Assembly: GCA_963931865.1 (NCBI GenBank)
Contig: OZ007514.1
Coordinates: 2,490,027 to 2,554,026, forward strand
DNA: 64,000 nucleotides
Direction of reading: 5' to 3'
From: Axinella damicornis
Lineage: Eukaryota > Porifera > Demospongiae > Axinellida > Axinellidae
Made by a program: the position numbers and the translations under genes. Below, piece after piece: positions 49,855 through 61,334 of the stretch. Positions within the stretch are counted from its first letter, which is position 1. Each line of letters begins with the position of its first letter. The notes beneath the pieces are model-generated. The model had not been told where the DNA came from. It ran no database searches and worked only from the letters and a program-made list of their open reading frames with translations.

Positions 49855-49919
49855 GCCCACAGGTAAGAGACCACCTCCTTTCACTCCCTCAGGCTCACTT
49901 TGTCCATTTTGAAGCAAAC

Positions 49920-50345
49920 TTGCTGTACGAAGGGATGCAGTCACTGTAGGTTCTCCTGGTGTTCCAGTATGTGCATGTCTGTTGGTGGTGCGGTACGAAG
50001 TCGGGATGTAGTCAATGCAGGTTCTTCTGGGGTTCCAGGATGAGTCTGCGTGTGTCTGTGGAGGGTGCGGTACGAAGTCGGATGCGGTCACTGCAGGTTC
50101 TCCTGGTGTTCTAGTATGTGTCTGCGTGTGTCTGTGGAGGGTGCGGTACGAAGTCGGATGCAGTCACTGCAGGTTCTTCTGGGGTTCCAGTATGTGTCTG
50201 CGTGTGTCTGTGGAGGGTGCGGTATGAAGTCGGATGCAGGTTCTTCTGGGGTTCCAGTATGTGCATGTCTGTGGGTGGTGCGGTACGAAGTCGGATGCAG
50301 TCACTGCAGGTTCTCCAGTATGTGTCTGTGGGGGGTGGGGGAGAC
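49920..50345. repeat. minisatellite, unit about 75 bp
   Basis: About six units containing CACTGCAGGTTCTTCTGGGG, TTCCAGTATGTG and GGGTGCGGTACGAAGTCGG, with deletions of the middle part in some copies. Confidence 0.88.
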
Positions 50346-50565
50346 ATCTTCATCAACTGCATGTACTTATTGACACAACAATGTTACCACACAGTTACTT
50401 CCCTAGAAATGCTCCCCTAGCCTGTCTAGGCGTATTCCTCCAGCGGGAAGTGCTACAAAAATTAAACTGTTTAGCTGCCTCGCTTTAATATTCTGTAAAC
50501 TCAACTCACAAATGCATGCACAGCTGAAAAACGTCACCAGCATGCAGCTACAGAACCTTACATTT

Positions 50566-50815
50566 GAATTCGAGGTGTGCTATACATTGCAACTATCTTT
50601 CAGGGTGTTACTTCAAGTTACCAAATCCATTAAAAAAAATTGTGGTTTACCTAACAACAACAACAGAAAAAAAGCACACAATTGCAACTAGACACATGCA
50701 GAACCATACAGAGTATCCATTTAAATTCGAGGTGTGCTATATACATTGGAACTATCTTTCAGGGTTAACGTTTTCAAACTTCAAGTTACCAAATTTTGTG
50801 GTTTACCTAGTCTGT
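50566..50815. repeat. tandem duplication, unit about 165 bp
   Basis: Two copies with ATTCGAGGTGTGCTATA, AACTATCTTTCAGGGT, TTCAAGTTACCAAAT and TGTGGTTTACCTA, starting near 50568 and 50730. Confidence 0.8.
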
Positions 50816-51171
50816 GCTTTGTCTCAGTAGTCCGAGATATTTTGCAACCACGTAGCTAGCTAATTCTATCCAAAAACATTGTTGTCAGACATGCAGAATG
50901 CAGGAATGCTAGCCACAACCACAGAATAGTAGCTAGCTAGCTATAGCCATAGCTTTCGTGCAGGTCCTGGAAACAATAAAAGCTAAATTATAAACGAGTG
51001 ACAACTGAGCTGGGCTCCTACTCACCTTGGCTGTCTCCTTCCGTGAAGTCACACTGAATTCCCAAGACTGCAGTGAAGTTCAAATTCAAGTTCTTTAACG
51101 CGCAGGTGGTCGTGGCGCGAAAGACGAGGGCGGGAAAAATTGGGGACCCCTTCCAATCATGGCATAGGTAA

Positions 51172-51292
51172 TACGAAGTGTATATTGGTCCGGCAGGAAG
51201 TAGGGCAATGGTTAGCGGTTCTAGATGCGAGCGCTTTCCGATACTTATATCTAAAGTATGTACTTCCTGCCGGACCAATATCCACGTCGTAG
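51172..51292. repeat. inverted repeat with TTCCTGCCGGACCAATA arms
   Basis: TATTGGTCCGGCAGGAAGTA (about 51183) and TACTTCCTGCCGGACCAATA (about 51261) form a stem with a 60-bp loop. Single arms recur at about 1480-1500 and 22365-22385, next to CCCATTGCCCTA, so this is the paired form of a dispersed element. Confidence 0.7.
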
Positions 51293-51507
51293 ATAATATA
51301 TAATATCCGTGCTGCTGCTCTGCTGCTGCTGCTGCCAATGCTGTTCCTAGCTACCAATCTGCTGCAACTTATGAAACTGCTGCCATTGCATGCTGCTTAT
51401 TCTGCTGCTGCTCAACTATTGGTAGGCACCAAATTGTATGTAGATAGCTACATGCACAAGCTTGTAGTTGTCCTTTAGTCTATAGCTGCTAGACCCTTCC
51501 TCTCCCC

Positions 51508-51553
51508 TAGCCTCGTTCCCAGCCTCTCGAGAGCCCGGCTTGGAACAAGGCTA
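51508..51553. mobile_element. TAGnCTCG-family palindrome (46 bp)
   Basis: TAGCCTCGTTCCCAGCCTC and GGCTTGGAACAAGGCTA with a TCTCGAGAGC centre. Exact 9-bp repeats CCTCTCCCC at 51499-51507 and 51554-51562. Confidence 0.88.
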
Positions 51554-51998
51554 CCTCTCCCCCTGGAGAGGGAGGATCTTGCAGGTAGACTACTTGCCCT
51601 GGCCTTAATTTCTTTTAATTGGCCCCTTGTCAGTTCCCACTTAAACTCTAGTTTGAATGATTGTACTTCTGTGTGGAGCAAACCTCCTGACATTAGATAG
51701 ATAAAGATACAGGTAAGTTATGATCATAATCTTACGACCACTCCAAAGAATACTTGAATGAACAGTGAGTGCATAAGTATAACACAGGATGAACAACAGA
51801 TAAGTGTTAGACACAAAAATCGATATGCATGGAACTTATGATTATGGCATACGAAACCACAGCTATTTGCAAAAATAGAGTGAGTATGGTTTAGCATGAC
51901 AAACTACTGGTTATGTCTACCTATTCTAGATACAAAAGGTAGCAGGTTATGCAATGTCAATTGTACTTTGTGAGCTCAATGTAGAATCTGTCAGCCCT

Positions 51999-52487
51999 TT
52001 AACTGTCGCAAACTATTCTTGGGCGAGCCGCGGTTCTCCAAACACCCATCAGGTTCTTCGCATACATCATTCCTGCTATGTTGACCACTATCACCATCAT
52101 AGCTTCAGCCAGGCGGACGTAGCGGTACTGCGTGATGGTGCCAGTCCAGAGGTACAGGTAGAGCAGGAACACCATGGGAAACACGCCGAGGACAGAACAG
52201 CAGGTTCCATACAGGTTAACGTATGTCGCATTGTTTTGATTCAGAGCCAGGTAGCATAAGGGAATCCCAATAAGGTAGCCTGCAAAACACAGCAGGGAAG
52301 GAAAATCGTATTTGACCAATAACCCAATGGCAAGGCACACCATTGCACACAGACTCTGAACTTGAAGGATCCTCCTCAGCTTCGGCTTAGTCTCTGCACT
52401 GGCCTGGTAGCGAGTGGCAACACGCTCCCTGTGAGAGAAGTCAGTCCCATCCGTTCCCTTGGCTCGAGGACCTGCTCTTGAAGCCAT
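51999..52487 (-). CDS. JAGN1: protein jagunal homologue
   Basis: ER / early-secretory membrane protein; family members are needed for ER organisation and vesicle transport, and in human neutrophils for granule maturation. Single coding exon of 162 residues, from ATG 52485-52487 to TAA 51999-52001. The N-terminus MASRAGPRAKGTDG...DFSHRERVA is nearly the same as recalled human JAGN1, and four hydrophobic segments follow (about 45-58, 64-82, 93-114, 127-143). The protein is about 20 residues shorter than human (183) and ends RIVCDS instead of a lysine-rich tail, so it lacks a C-terminal KKxx-like ER signal. The start lies 429 bp from the ATG of AGXT copy 2 on the other strand, so they probably share a promoter region. 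Confidence 0.93.
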   Translation of the reverse strand: MASRAGPRAKGTDGTDFSHRERVATRYQASAETKPKLRRILQVQSLCAMVCLAIGLLVKYDFPSLLCFAGYLIGIPLCYLALNQNNATYVNLYGTCCSVLGVFPMVFLLYLYLWTGTITQYRYVRLAEAMMVIVVNIAGMMYAKNLMGVWRTAARPRIVCDS

Positions 52488-52736
52488 GCCGCCTCAGGTA
52501 TTGAGAAAGTATACCCTTATAATTGCACGTTCTATTCACGTCGATGTTGAAGTCAAGAGAGCTTTTACCATTTGCAGTCGCCTTCAATGTATTCTCGTCG
52601 GACAAGATGATCTGTAGTCTGTAGATCTTTTTTTCACTGACATTCGGCAGACATAGGGTCAAAGTTCATTTCTTCGGACCGATGTAGTCGCATTCCCGGG
52701 ATCCCAGACCCCGAACGTTCCAACGCGCAACCGGCC

Positions 52737-52837
52737 TAGTTTGGTTCCCAGACCCTTCTGCATTTCGTTTCCGGGGAGGGCGGGGCGGGCCTCCGCCCGT
52801 CCCGCCCATGCCCAAGAAGGGTCTGGGAACCAAACTA
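52737..52837. mobile_element. TAGTTTGG-type palindrome (101 bp) in the JAGN1-AGXT promoter region
   Basis: Ends TAGTTTGGTTCCCAGACCC and GGGTCTGGGAACCAAACTA, with GC-rich inner arms (GGGCGGGGCGGGC / GCCCGTCCCGCCC-like). Exact 9-bp repeats CAACCGGCC at 52728-52736 and 52838-52846. Confidence 0.9.
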
Positions 52838-52915
52838 CAACCGGCCTGCGTGCCGCTTTGGTAGTTGCAAAAAACTGGGCGGGGCCTGGGAAAGAGGTTA
52901 TCTGGAAAGAAAGAG

Positions 52916-55592
52916 ATGGAGCCGCAGTACAGCCCTCCTGAGGTGCTCAAGAAGCCCATAGCAGTGCCTGACCGCCTGTTGTGCGGCCCAGGGCCCTCCA
53001 ACTGTCCGCCTCGCATCCTGAAAGTCGCTTCCCTGCCGTTGGTAGGCCACCTCCACCCGGAATGTCTGTCCATCATGGACGATATCAAGGCAGGTCTGCA
53101 GTACGCGTTCCAGACCACGAACAGCCTGACGATCGCCATCAGCGGCACTGGGCATGCGGGGCTGGAGGCTGCCATGGTGAACGTGGTGGAACCAGGGGAC
53201 AAGGTGCTGGTGCTGAAGAATGGCATCTGGGGGATCAGGGCACAAGATGTCGCTGAAAGATGTGGTATGAAGATTGTCTTTCTAGCAGAGATTTGGCACT
53301 CTACTGGTCGTACACTTGTCTCGTTGTCCCGTGCTGGAACATAGTCTCGCAAGCGGTTTGCGAGACTAGCTGGAATAGTGGCATGACCAATAATTAGATA
53401 ATATGACTATTCCAGCCTAATAGGGCTTCAAATCCTTACAAAGGTCAAGAAGGTCTACTCTCCAGGCTTTCATTGTTGCTACTAGATACAGCAAGTTGCT
53501 GTGCTATGCCATATTACAGCCCAATTGACAAAAGTTGTGAGGAGCAACGAGCAGGTTGATAGTGATCCTGTATATGTGTGGCAACACCATGATTGCAATC
53601 CATTAGGTCAACTTGAATATAGGCGCGTACTCAGAGCGTTCCTCCCCATGTGAAGGGCCTGGTTTGAGACTAGACCTACAAAAATAGCAGGCCTTTTCCC
53701 CTAGGCCTGCTTACAATTGGAGTGATCTGATTGGCTGACTTAAGTTGGTGCTGACCACTGTGTGTTTTCTTTGGTTGCAGGTGGCGTTGTCCAAGCTCTG
53801 GAACATCCACCTGGTCAGGTGTTCACCCTGGAGGAAGTCGAACAGGTGAGAAGTCAGGTGGTATTTTCCTGGGCCAGTAGTTGATCGCTTGCAGTATGTA
53901 AATATGGCGGGGGGAGGCCTGGGAGACCTGGTCACGTGTGGTACATTAGGTAGACAGATGGAAGTCATGTGGGGGGCGGTGCCAAATGAAGAATCTCAAT
54001 GCCCTTTCTTGTATTGTCCGAGGCAGACGATCAATCCCATTTGTTGTTCACAATGCCAGGATAGATTGACATGAAACAGATATTGTAACGGTTGGGCACT
54101 GCCCTCTGTGCGCCAAGTCTTCCCCTGCCATATTATCATATCGGTACTGCAAATACTGGCGGTGGGAATTAGCCTGGGAACGAGGCTGGTTCATGGATGT
54201 TCCCATGCCGTGCATACGTTTACTATTTTATGTTCACAGTCAGTAACAACCATGCTGAAATTTGAAAACATTCCACCCCTGGCCCCCTAACCTCCTCCCT
54301 CCCCCAGCTTGTTTCATGGTCTAGTAGCCTGGCCATCACAATTAGAGGACTTTGTTAGGAGCCAATGACCCCCTCCACCGCTTAACCTCGTTCCCAGGCC
54401 ATGTGTCCTGGGAACGAGGCTATCCACCGCTGTGATCATGTGCACAGTGTCTGTTCCTGGGGCTGTCATAGCATTCCGTTCATTCCCTCTTCTGTTGCTC
54501 TTTCCTCAGGCACTCAAGAATTACAAGCCGTCTGTGCTGTTCGTCTGCCATGGAGAATCTTCCAATGGAACATGCCAGCCTGTTGAAGGGTTTGGAGACC
54601 TGTGCCATAAGTAAGAGCTCTAATGTTGAGTCACATCCACGCAGGCATGTGCAGAAGCAATGGTTTGCTTCATGCAGAGGTATATTCCAGATCGGAGGTA
54701 TTGGTGATCAGGAACATCTGCCAGACTAGCCTCTTTCCCATGCCCGAGAGAGGGTCCCCATCTCGGGGCTGGGAACGAGGCTATATTCCAGATGGGAGAT
54801 GTTTGTGATCAGGAGCATCTGGCAGACTAGCATCGTACCCAGACCTTCTCACCCCAGTGTTATCGTAGTACTGACGTGGAAGAAGGCCTGGTAAAACTTG
54901 TCATGTGCAGCGACTAGCCTCTTTCCCATGCCCGAGAGAGGGTCCCCATCTCGGGCCTGGGAACAAGGCTATATTCCAGATGGGAGGTCAGGAACATCTG
55001 CCAGACTAGCGTCGTACCCAGGCCTTCTCACCCCAGTGTTATCATAGTACAGACGTGGAATGCGCAGTGACTTACCTGGGTGGCCTTTAACCCACTGTAG
55101 TTCTTATATTGACCACTAGCCTCATTCCCAGGCCGTCTCGGGCCTGGGAATGAGGCTAATTGACAGCATACAATTTAGTGAAAGGTTCCATTTTCATGTA
55201 TCTACACACACACATGCTACTCCCAACCAGGAACAACTGTCTCCTGCTTGTGGACACTGTCGCCTCCCTCGGAGGAGTCCCGTTCTTTACGGACAAGTGG
55301 GGTTAGTGGCCAGCAACAAGACAGTTCAAATTTCTACATGTATTGCAAACAATAATTATGTATGTCGTGTCATTGTCAGTAAAAATAATATTTCGGTAGC
55401 TAATACCAGACTTTAGGCCAATATGCAGGGTTTATTTCGGAAAATATCACAAGGGGGTGGGCAAAACAGAACATAGAGAAAGTTTGGTGGGGGGGGGGGG
55501 GGGGGATTGAATAGTGCACGGCAGTGCACCATTTAAGGGGTCTGGGTTTGAAATTTCTAAGGGGCGGCAAACCATTTTCAAGGAGGGGTGAA

Positions 55593-55627
<35 letters not shown>

Positions 55628-58600
55628 AAAGAAACCCTGCAATATAGCCAGAATCTGATAGATGGTCAGATTATCAGTGCGACCCTATTGATTGCAGTGC
55701 CTTTGCCTCAGGCTTACCCACAAACCACTGTAAGCTCCAGTTCAGTGTCCAGAAACATCTCTTGTACTCTTACCCGAAGACTACAACTGAGGCAGCTGTA
55801 GAACTGCCACATTGCAGAGCAGCTGTGTTGATTATATAAGCTTTGACTCATTCTTACACAGGCGTGGATGTGGTCTACACTGGTTCTCAGAAGGTGCTGG
55901 GTGCTCCTCCGAGCACCGCCCCCATCTCCTTTAGTCCCAGAGCCAGAGCCAAGATGGCTGCCAGGAAGACGAAAGTGCAATCATTCTACTTTGACATGGA
56001 GTGGTTGGCCCAGTATTGGGGAGTGGACGATCGCCCTCGAGTGTAGGTTCTTAGTGACCACAATTCCCAGTAATCTCCAGTAATCTCCAGTTGTCTCAGT
56101 AGTCTGGATTGTATAGTAAAATCCAGTAATCTCCAGTAATCTCCAGTTGTCTCAGTAGTCTATAGTAATCTCCAGTAATCTCTAGTATTCTAGTAATCTC
56201 TTGACCTGCTCCTTGCTTTACACAGGTACCATCACACTGCACCAATCAGCTCAATGTACGCCCTGAGGGAAGCCCTAACAATGCTCTCAGAAGAGGTCAG
56301 GGTAACGCTGTGGCCTCATTCCCATCCACCAGCATGTCAGAGTAGTTTGGAATGAGGCTAGTTAGACAGGAGGAGGCTCATGCCCATGGCTCAGTCCCTA
56401 GGCATCTCCCTGCCCTGTCCCCTATGCCAGTCATGATAGAATACCATTGTACTTTAGTATTGGAAACAGCACAATATAGTCTCTCTTACACATCAACGTG
56501 TAGCCTCGTTTCCACACTGCCTGGGAACGAGGCTAATCAACGTGGTGTATACCGTTATTAATGTTGCCCATAATAATGTTGTTTACGTGTGTACCCTTTC
56601 AATTTCTAGTAATCTCAGGCAGTCTACAGGTAATCCTTCTGTTTGTAAACTGAATATGTGGTACCGAACCAAAGTGGTCATGTCCAGAACTTGTGTGCTA
56701 TGCATGCCCAGGGCCTGGAGGCTTGTTGGAAGAGGCACAGGACGAATGCAGAGCTCCTGTGGAGTGGGCTCGAGAAGTTGGGGCTGGAAGTCTTTGTCAA
56801 AGATGAGGTATGCTGACCTATAGCTCTTGCTAGCTAATTAGCTCCTGTGTTCGACTGGAACTCACTCACATAATTTGCCATATGGACTCTCCTCCCTCCC
56901 TCCCTCCCTCCCTCCCTCCCCCCTCCCTCCCTCCCCCTCCCTCCCTCCCCCTCCCTCCCTCCCTCGCTCCCTCCCTCCCTCCCTAGCTCCCTCCCTCCCT
57001 CCCCCCTCCCTCCCTCCCTCCCTCCCTCCCTCCCTCCCTCGCTCCCTCCCTCCCTCCCTCCCTCCCTCCCTCGCTCCCTCCCTCCCTCGCTCCCTCCCTC
57101 CCTCGCTCGCTCCCTCCCTCCCTCCCTCCCTCCCTCCCTCCCTCCCTCTCTCCCTCCCTCTCTCCCTCCCTCCCTCCCTCCCTCCCTCCCTCCCTCCCTC
57201 CCTCTCTCCCTCTCTCCCTCCCTCCCTCCCTCCCTCCCTCCCTCCCTCCCTCCCTCCCTCCTCCCATTTCCATATAACAAAACCTGTTGGCCGAATGATT
57301 GTGTGTACTGTACTCTTGCAAAAGAGCGCCCACCCTCGAAAGAGCGCCTACCCACTTTTTGGCTCAATTTCCTGTATAGGGTCAAAGTTTACTCAAATGA
57401 GCATCCACCCCTTGCACTAACTTCGTGCCCCTTGTGACAGAATAGAGCACATTCGTGAAATAGTTGAGATGCTCTATGCGTATCTGAGGTAAGAAACTTT
57501 GCTTGCAGAAAGTCTCTATGAGTCTGTGTATCCGTATCTATGTGTGTTGGCTAGCCTGTGAAGACGAAGTTACACAGCCCTGGGACCTCAGCGAGCGCTT
57601 GATGGCAGTGAAGACGACGTGGCAGTGATATTGCTAGTGACTCCAGTGATGTAGATGTTCTGGGAAGGCTCTGACACACAGACGTTTGCTGCGCACTGCT
57701 GCTTGTGCTTGGTGTACGTAAACAAAGGTGGGCGCTCTTTCAGGGTTGAATGCAGAAAAGAGCACCCACCCCCCTGTTTGGCGAGCATGTAAGGTTCACT
57801 GGCCATGGGCGCTCTTTTGCGACAGTACGGTACAAATGTGCTGAATCCCATTTGGTGTCATTGTGATCGTGTTTCTACAGAGGGTGAGGCTGCCAACCGT
57901 CAACGCTGTCAAGGTACCGGATGGTGTTGACTGGAGTGCACTGTGTGCTTACATCATGAAGAAGTGAGCAGCTGAAATAGTAGTTAACCATAAGCACGAC
58001 CATAAGTATGAATAATTTTAGTAAGGTGTTTAGGATTTGGTAAATGACACAAACTCATGGTCTTCCCTTTGGCCGCCATTGCTAGCGATCGACTGAGTGT
58101 GGTTGCCACGTGGCACGTGTATTAATTGGAACGAACTGCAATAGTTAGCTTGCACTACGGCGAGTTGCATCCGGGCTACCAGGAGTGCGATTGCCCCTCG
58201 ACCATAATAAGTATGAATAAATATCCTTTTAGTACGAATAAATATCCTTTTAGTAAGGTGTTTAGGATTTGTAACATTAAATGACACAAAACTCATGGTC
58301 CTCTCTCATCAACAGGCATTCCATTGAAATATCTGGTGGTCTTGGACCAACTAAAGGAAAGGTACTACTAACATCATAGTTAGAGCTAGAGGTGCTCAGC
58401 AGAGCATGTACCCCTACTTTGTATTATGGATGAGATAGCTAGGGCCTACCGATTTTAATACAGCATGCATGTGGAATTAAGTTGTGGCAGTAATGTTAGA
58501 ACTTAGAAACAGGGTGTGGTCAAGTTGTATAATTTAGAACAGCGCTAATTGTTGTCAGCCTTCTCGAGTGGATCTCTGGTCTGTGAGTTATGTAGACGCT

Positions 58601-59517
58601 AGTATTTTCTGAATTCTGACACTTCTATTCTGAACTAAGCCTTCAACATGGCCTCCACTGCGTGGACAGACAGACAGACAGACAAACCGATCACTCTACC
58701 CCTGCTGTGCACATGCACACGGGGTAATTAGTGTATCTTGTTGATATTGAACTAGCATTAACCACAAGGGACATATATATAACAAGTTACAGTTAAGCAA
58801 GTAAAATTATCAAAAGCGAACCATGAGATAATGTATCTGGTTGGTTTAGTCTGAGCCTGGCTCTTCAGAATGGTTTGACGTAGGCATTGGCTACCATTTC
58901 AACCCTGAACTACTGCCATCATGCCAACTGATTAAAGTACCGTATATCTGGAAATTTGCGTGTTGTAAAATTTTCGCGTTATATTATTTCGTGTCATACT
59001 ATTTTCGTGGACTGGGTTACCCACAAAAAAATTTACGGCAACTTATCTGACACGTCGACACATCCAGAGAAAAGATGGAAGTACGAAAGTGCTTGCTGCG
59101 TTTGAGGCTATACCACATTTGTCCGGAGCCTTGGGAAGCAGCTGTTGGCGAATTACTCGTGTATGAAAACCCTAGGCTAGGAATGCCACAGACAGGTACG
59201 CTATCGCAGTAAAGAACGAAACAGTTATCACTTACCATGAGAAAGATGTCGTGTTTTGCTCGCCTTTCCCGAAGAAACCGTACGTCTTGGTTGCAGGTAG
59301 CTGTCTAACGAGGGCCAGGGTAATTTGTATGTTCATGAGGACATCCATGTAGCCTGAGAATTGAGTTGTGTAGGTTATGGTTTTGTTATCTTCTCACCAG
59401 ATTGGAAGGATTGGAATAATGGGTTACAATTCTTCAGCGGAGGTTGTTCAGAAAGTGCTCCAAGCTCTGGAAGATGGCCTACAGCATTGCAGAGGCAAAC
59501 TGGATTCCTCGCTATGA
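52916..59517 (+). CDS. AGXT: alanine--glyoxylate / serine--pyruvate aminotransferase, copy 2
   Basis: Inverted paralogue of copy 1 with the same ten-exon structure and phases: 52916-53264, 53781-53845, 54510-54610, 55231-55301, 55862-56042, 56226-56295 (an alternative donor would give 56301), 56712-56807, 57881-57963, 58316-58361, 59401-59517; 392 residues (394 with the alternative donor). PLP lysine in [11 protein letters not shown], Asp in [17 protein letters not shown] and [11 protein letters not shown] are all present. It ends Lys-Leu-Asp-Ser-Ser-Leu. Against copy 1 there are scattered substitutions (MEP for MEL at the start, HSIEISGG for [15 protein letters not shown] for FFMDKWG) but no frameshift or stop, so both are probably functional. 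Introns have diverged by several element insertions and a large (CCCT)n array. Confidence 0.96.
53342..53368. mobile_element. smallest TAGTCTCG-type palindrome (27 bp)
   Basis: TAGTCTCGCAAGC followed by GGTTTGCGAGACTA, essentially only two paired ends. Flanked by 9-bp repeats GCTGGAACA (53333-53341) and GCTGGAATA (53369-53377), one mismatch. In intron 1 of AGXT copy 2. Confidence 0.75.
54383..54422. mobile_element. TAGnCTCG-family palindrome (40 bp)
   Basis: TAACCTCGTTCCCAGGCC and CCTGGGAACGAGGCTA, almost no interior. Exact 9-bp repeats TCCACCGCT at 54374-54382 and 54423-54431. In intron 2 of AGXT copy 2. Confidence 0.9.
54715..55075. repeat. tandem duplication of about 190 bp including a TAGnCTCG element
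   Basis: Two copies contain CTAGCCTCTTTCCCATGCCC, GAGAGAGGGTCCCCATCTCGG, TGGGAACNAGGCTATATTCC, CATCTGNCAGACTAGC and CTTCTCACCCCAGTGTTATC. The palindromic element (TAGCCTCTTTCCC ... GGGAACGAGGCTA) was duplicated with its flank. Confidence 0.8.
55117..55158. mobile_element. TAGnCTCG-family palindrome (42 bp)
   Basis: TAGCCTCATTCCCAGGCC and GGCCTGGGAATGAGGCTA around GTCTCG. Flanks ATTGACCAC and ATTGACAGC agree at 7 of 9 positions. In intron 3 of AGXT copy 2. Confidence 0.75.
55418..55650. mobile_element. inverted-repeat element with G and C runs
   Basis: GGCCAATATGCAGGGTTT (left) and AAACCCTGCAATATAGCC (right) are inverted. A G run at 55489-55505 and a long C run at 55588-55625 lie inside and would pair. 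In intron 4 of AGXT copy 2. Confidence 0.65.
56062..56205. repeat. short tandem repeat TCTCCAGTAA
   Basis: Repeated AGTAATCTCCAGTAATCTCC and CAGTTGTCTCAGTAGTCT units follow exon 5 of AGXT copy 2. The corresponding intron of copy 1 (about 38480-38500 and 38880-38905) has inverse GAGATTACTAGAG units, so this repeat may predate the duplication. Confidence 0.7.
56501..56535. mobile_element. TAGnCTCG-family palindrome (35 bp)
   Basis: TAGCCTCGTTTCCAC and GCCTGGGAACGAGGCTA. Exact 9-bp repeats ATCAACGTG at 56492-56500 and 56536-56544. In intron 6 of AGXT copy 2. Confidence 0.9.
56885..57264. repeat. (CCCT)n array in intron 7 of AGXT copy 2
   Basis: About 380 bp of CCCT with occasional CGCT or CTCT units. 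Copy 1 has only a short GGGA stretch at 37597-37613 in the equivalent intron. Confidence 0.92.
57305..57833. mobile_element. TIR element (529 bp), GTACTG...GCAAAAGAGCGCCCA ends
   Basis: Left GTACTGTACTCTTGCAAAAG and right CTTTTGCGACAGTACGGTAC are inverted, and AAGAGCGCCCA occurs in both arms plus internal copies (57341, 57727). No transposase frame. In intron 7 of AGXT copy 2. Confidence 0.7.
58022..58312. repeat. direct duplication around AGXT copy 2 exon 9 acceptor
   Basis: GTAAGGTGTTTAGGATTTG followed by AATGACACAAA and ACTCATGGTC occurs at about 58021 and 58254. AAATATCCTTTTAGTA is repeated at about 58217 and 58238. The second copy lies directly before the exon 9 acceptor. Confidence 0.8.
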
Positions 59518-61250
59518 GGATCATTCTGCAGTGTGCAATGCGTGATTGCAGGTGTTAATATACAGGTATACTTTGGTAGTGTTAGCTAATTTGTTTTGTT
59601 GTTTTGGCAGTGTGTAATTAAACTTTGAAATGTGCAGGAAATGTGCAGGAAATGTGCAGGAAATATGCCATCAGCCGAACTGGCTGGTCCACCAAGCAAA
59701 TTAGTCTTGCCAATTTTGCTGGAGGTCAATGCCCTAACAACCATTACAGCAGAAGCAGCACCGCTGGATCCCAAGTTTTACCTGAAAGTTCAAACATGAT
59801 ACACAAATTAAGTATGAAGTTAACCATTAACAAAATTAATGTTATGTGACCAGTCATGTGTTTATGTTCACAATAACAAAAATGATGTTGTAAGCTCAGT
59901 TACAGTTTTGTGTATGTTAACTCTACAAAACATAAGGGGGATATAATCTTTAGTGCTTCAAGGATATATCGTTCAGTAAGTGTCATCTGTTGATGAGCAT
60001 TCATCTAAAAGTCTTTTGAGATTGACCTCTGCATCAGTCTGATGCTTTGCTTGCTAAGTCAGAAAAGACAGACGTGCATCAATAATTTATATTTACAAGA
60101 CACAAGGTTATTTTTTATCCCCGTCAACCCACACTTGATGACCTCTCTAAAACTGAAGAAAGCCTTTGAGTTGCTGAAACAGACGTAGACGAAAATTTAA
60201 TGAGTGTGTTAAGGGAAATTACAATCGTGCTCTCTCTGATCTCTGCCTCTGGCGAAGGGACTATACCAGAAAGCTGTTGAATTTGCAAAGCTAGCAAAAC
60301 AGCAGTATGCCCTTGAACAGATTGATAGGTTCAATATATGAACTCTTGAGAAGATCTGATGAGCAGGTTATAATCATGTGATCTGCTCTTTGTCTGCTGG
60401 TGATCAATCATTGTCTGCATGACTGTCGGCACGTAAGAGCAATGAATCAAAGGTCCAGGTTGGCATGCTACATGATTTTCATACTGGACCCTCCTGATCT
60501 TAGACCGAATCTGAATGGTGGCACATTAATTTAGATATATACCAGCAGTACATTCTGACCATGTAAGCTCCAAGTGTCTGCCTAGGGAGCTACGCTTAGT
60601 GGTTGTTTCATGCATGAGAAGCCCTAAAAGTGTTCAGGGTTAAATTTTACTAATAATTCAACATGAACGCAATGCATGACATTGTACTGTACAATAGCAT
60701 AAATAAACGGCAGTGCCCTCTATACATATACACTACTGCATGGTTAGTGTGAGATTTTGACCTTGTCCGGAGTCCATGGCATGTATGGGGGCCCTCTGCA
60801 GTGTATCATCAGCCAGGTATATTCCATCATGTTTAATTCTCATGCATACGTACTAGAACATGACACATCCACATCACTGTTGTCCCTACTCTCCTTTTCC
60901 TCCCGACTACCTGTCTTGATTCATCTGCTCTAGTGTAGCCTACTCCCAGTACAGGAGCTCATTTTCAAACTTCATGCTCGAATCTCAAACTTCACGTCTT
61001 GGCAGTTGGAGACATCTGTGGGCTCCCACAACCAGAAGCAGCAGTCACGAGTTTGTATGGTTGTGTACCTGTAGAACTAGCTAGAGCTCTTGTGAGATGA
61101 CTGGTGAGCAGAACTGAATGGAGTCAACCGGTCTTCACATTTTAGCGCCTGCAAGTCGTGGTTTAGTTCAAGCTGTATACTCAGTAGCTACATGCCTTGG
61201 AGCAGAAATTGGAGGAAGTATTCAGCGTTTCAGCCATCACAGGGGATTTT
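59518..61250. other. gene-poor region downstream of AGXT copy 2
   Basis: Contains a short tandem repeat (GGAAATGTGCA, about 59633-59665) and AT-rich unique sequence. Open frames here are short and unrecognised; no RNA gene seen. Confidence 0.5.
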
Positions 61251-61253
61251 AGC

Positions 61254-61334
61254 TTCTGCAAACCTTGAGTATTGGCAAGTCTTTGGTTCTGTAGTACAGA
61301 ACCAAAGACTTGCCAATACTCAAGGTTTGCAGAA
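61254..61334. repeat. near-perfect palindrome, 40-bp arms, 1-nt centre
   Basis: Arms 61254-61293 and 61295-61334 pair without mismatch around G61294 (left arm begins TTCTGCAAACCTTGAG). No element ends of the TAGnCTCG family are present. Confidence 0.92.
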
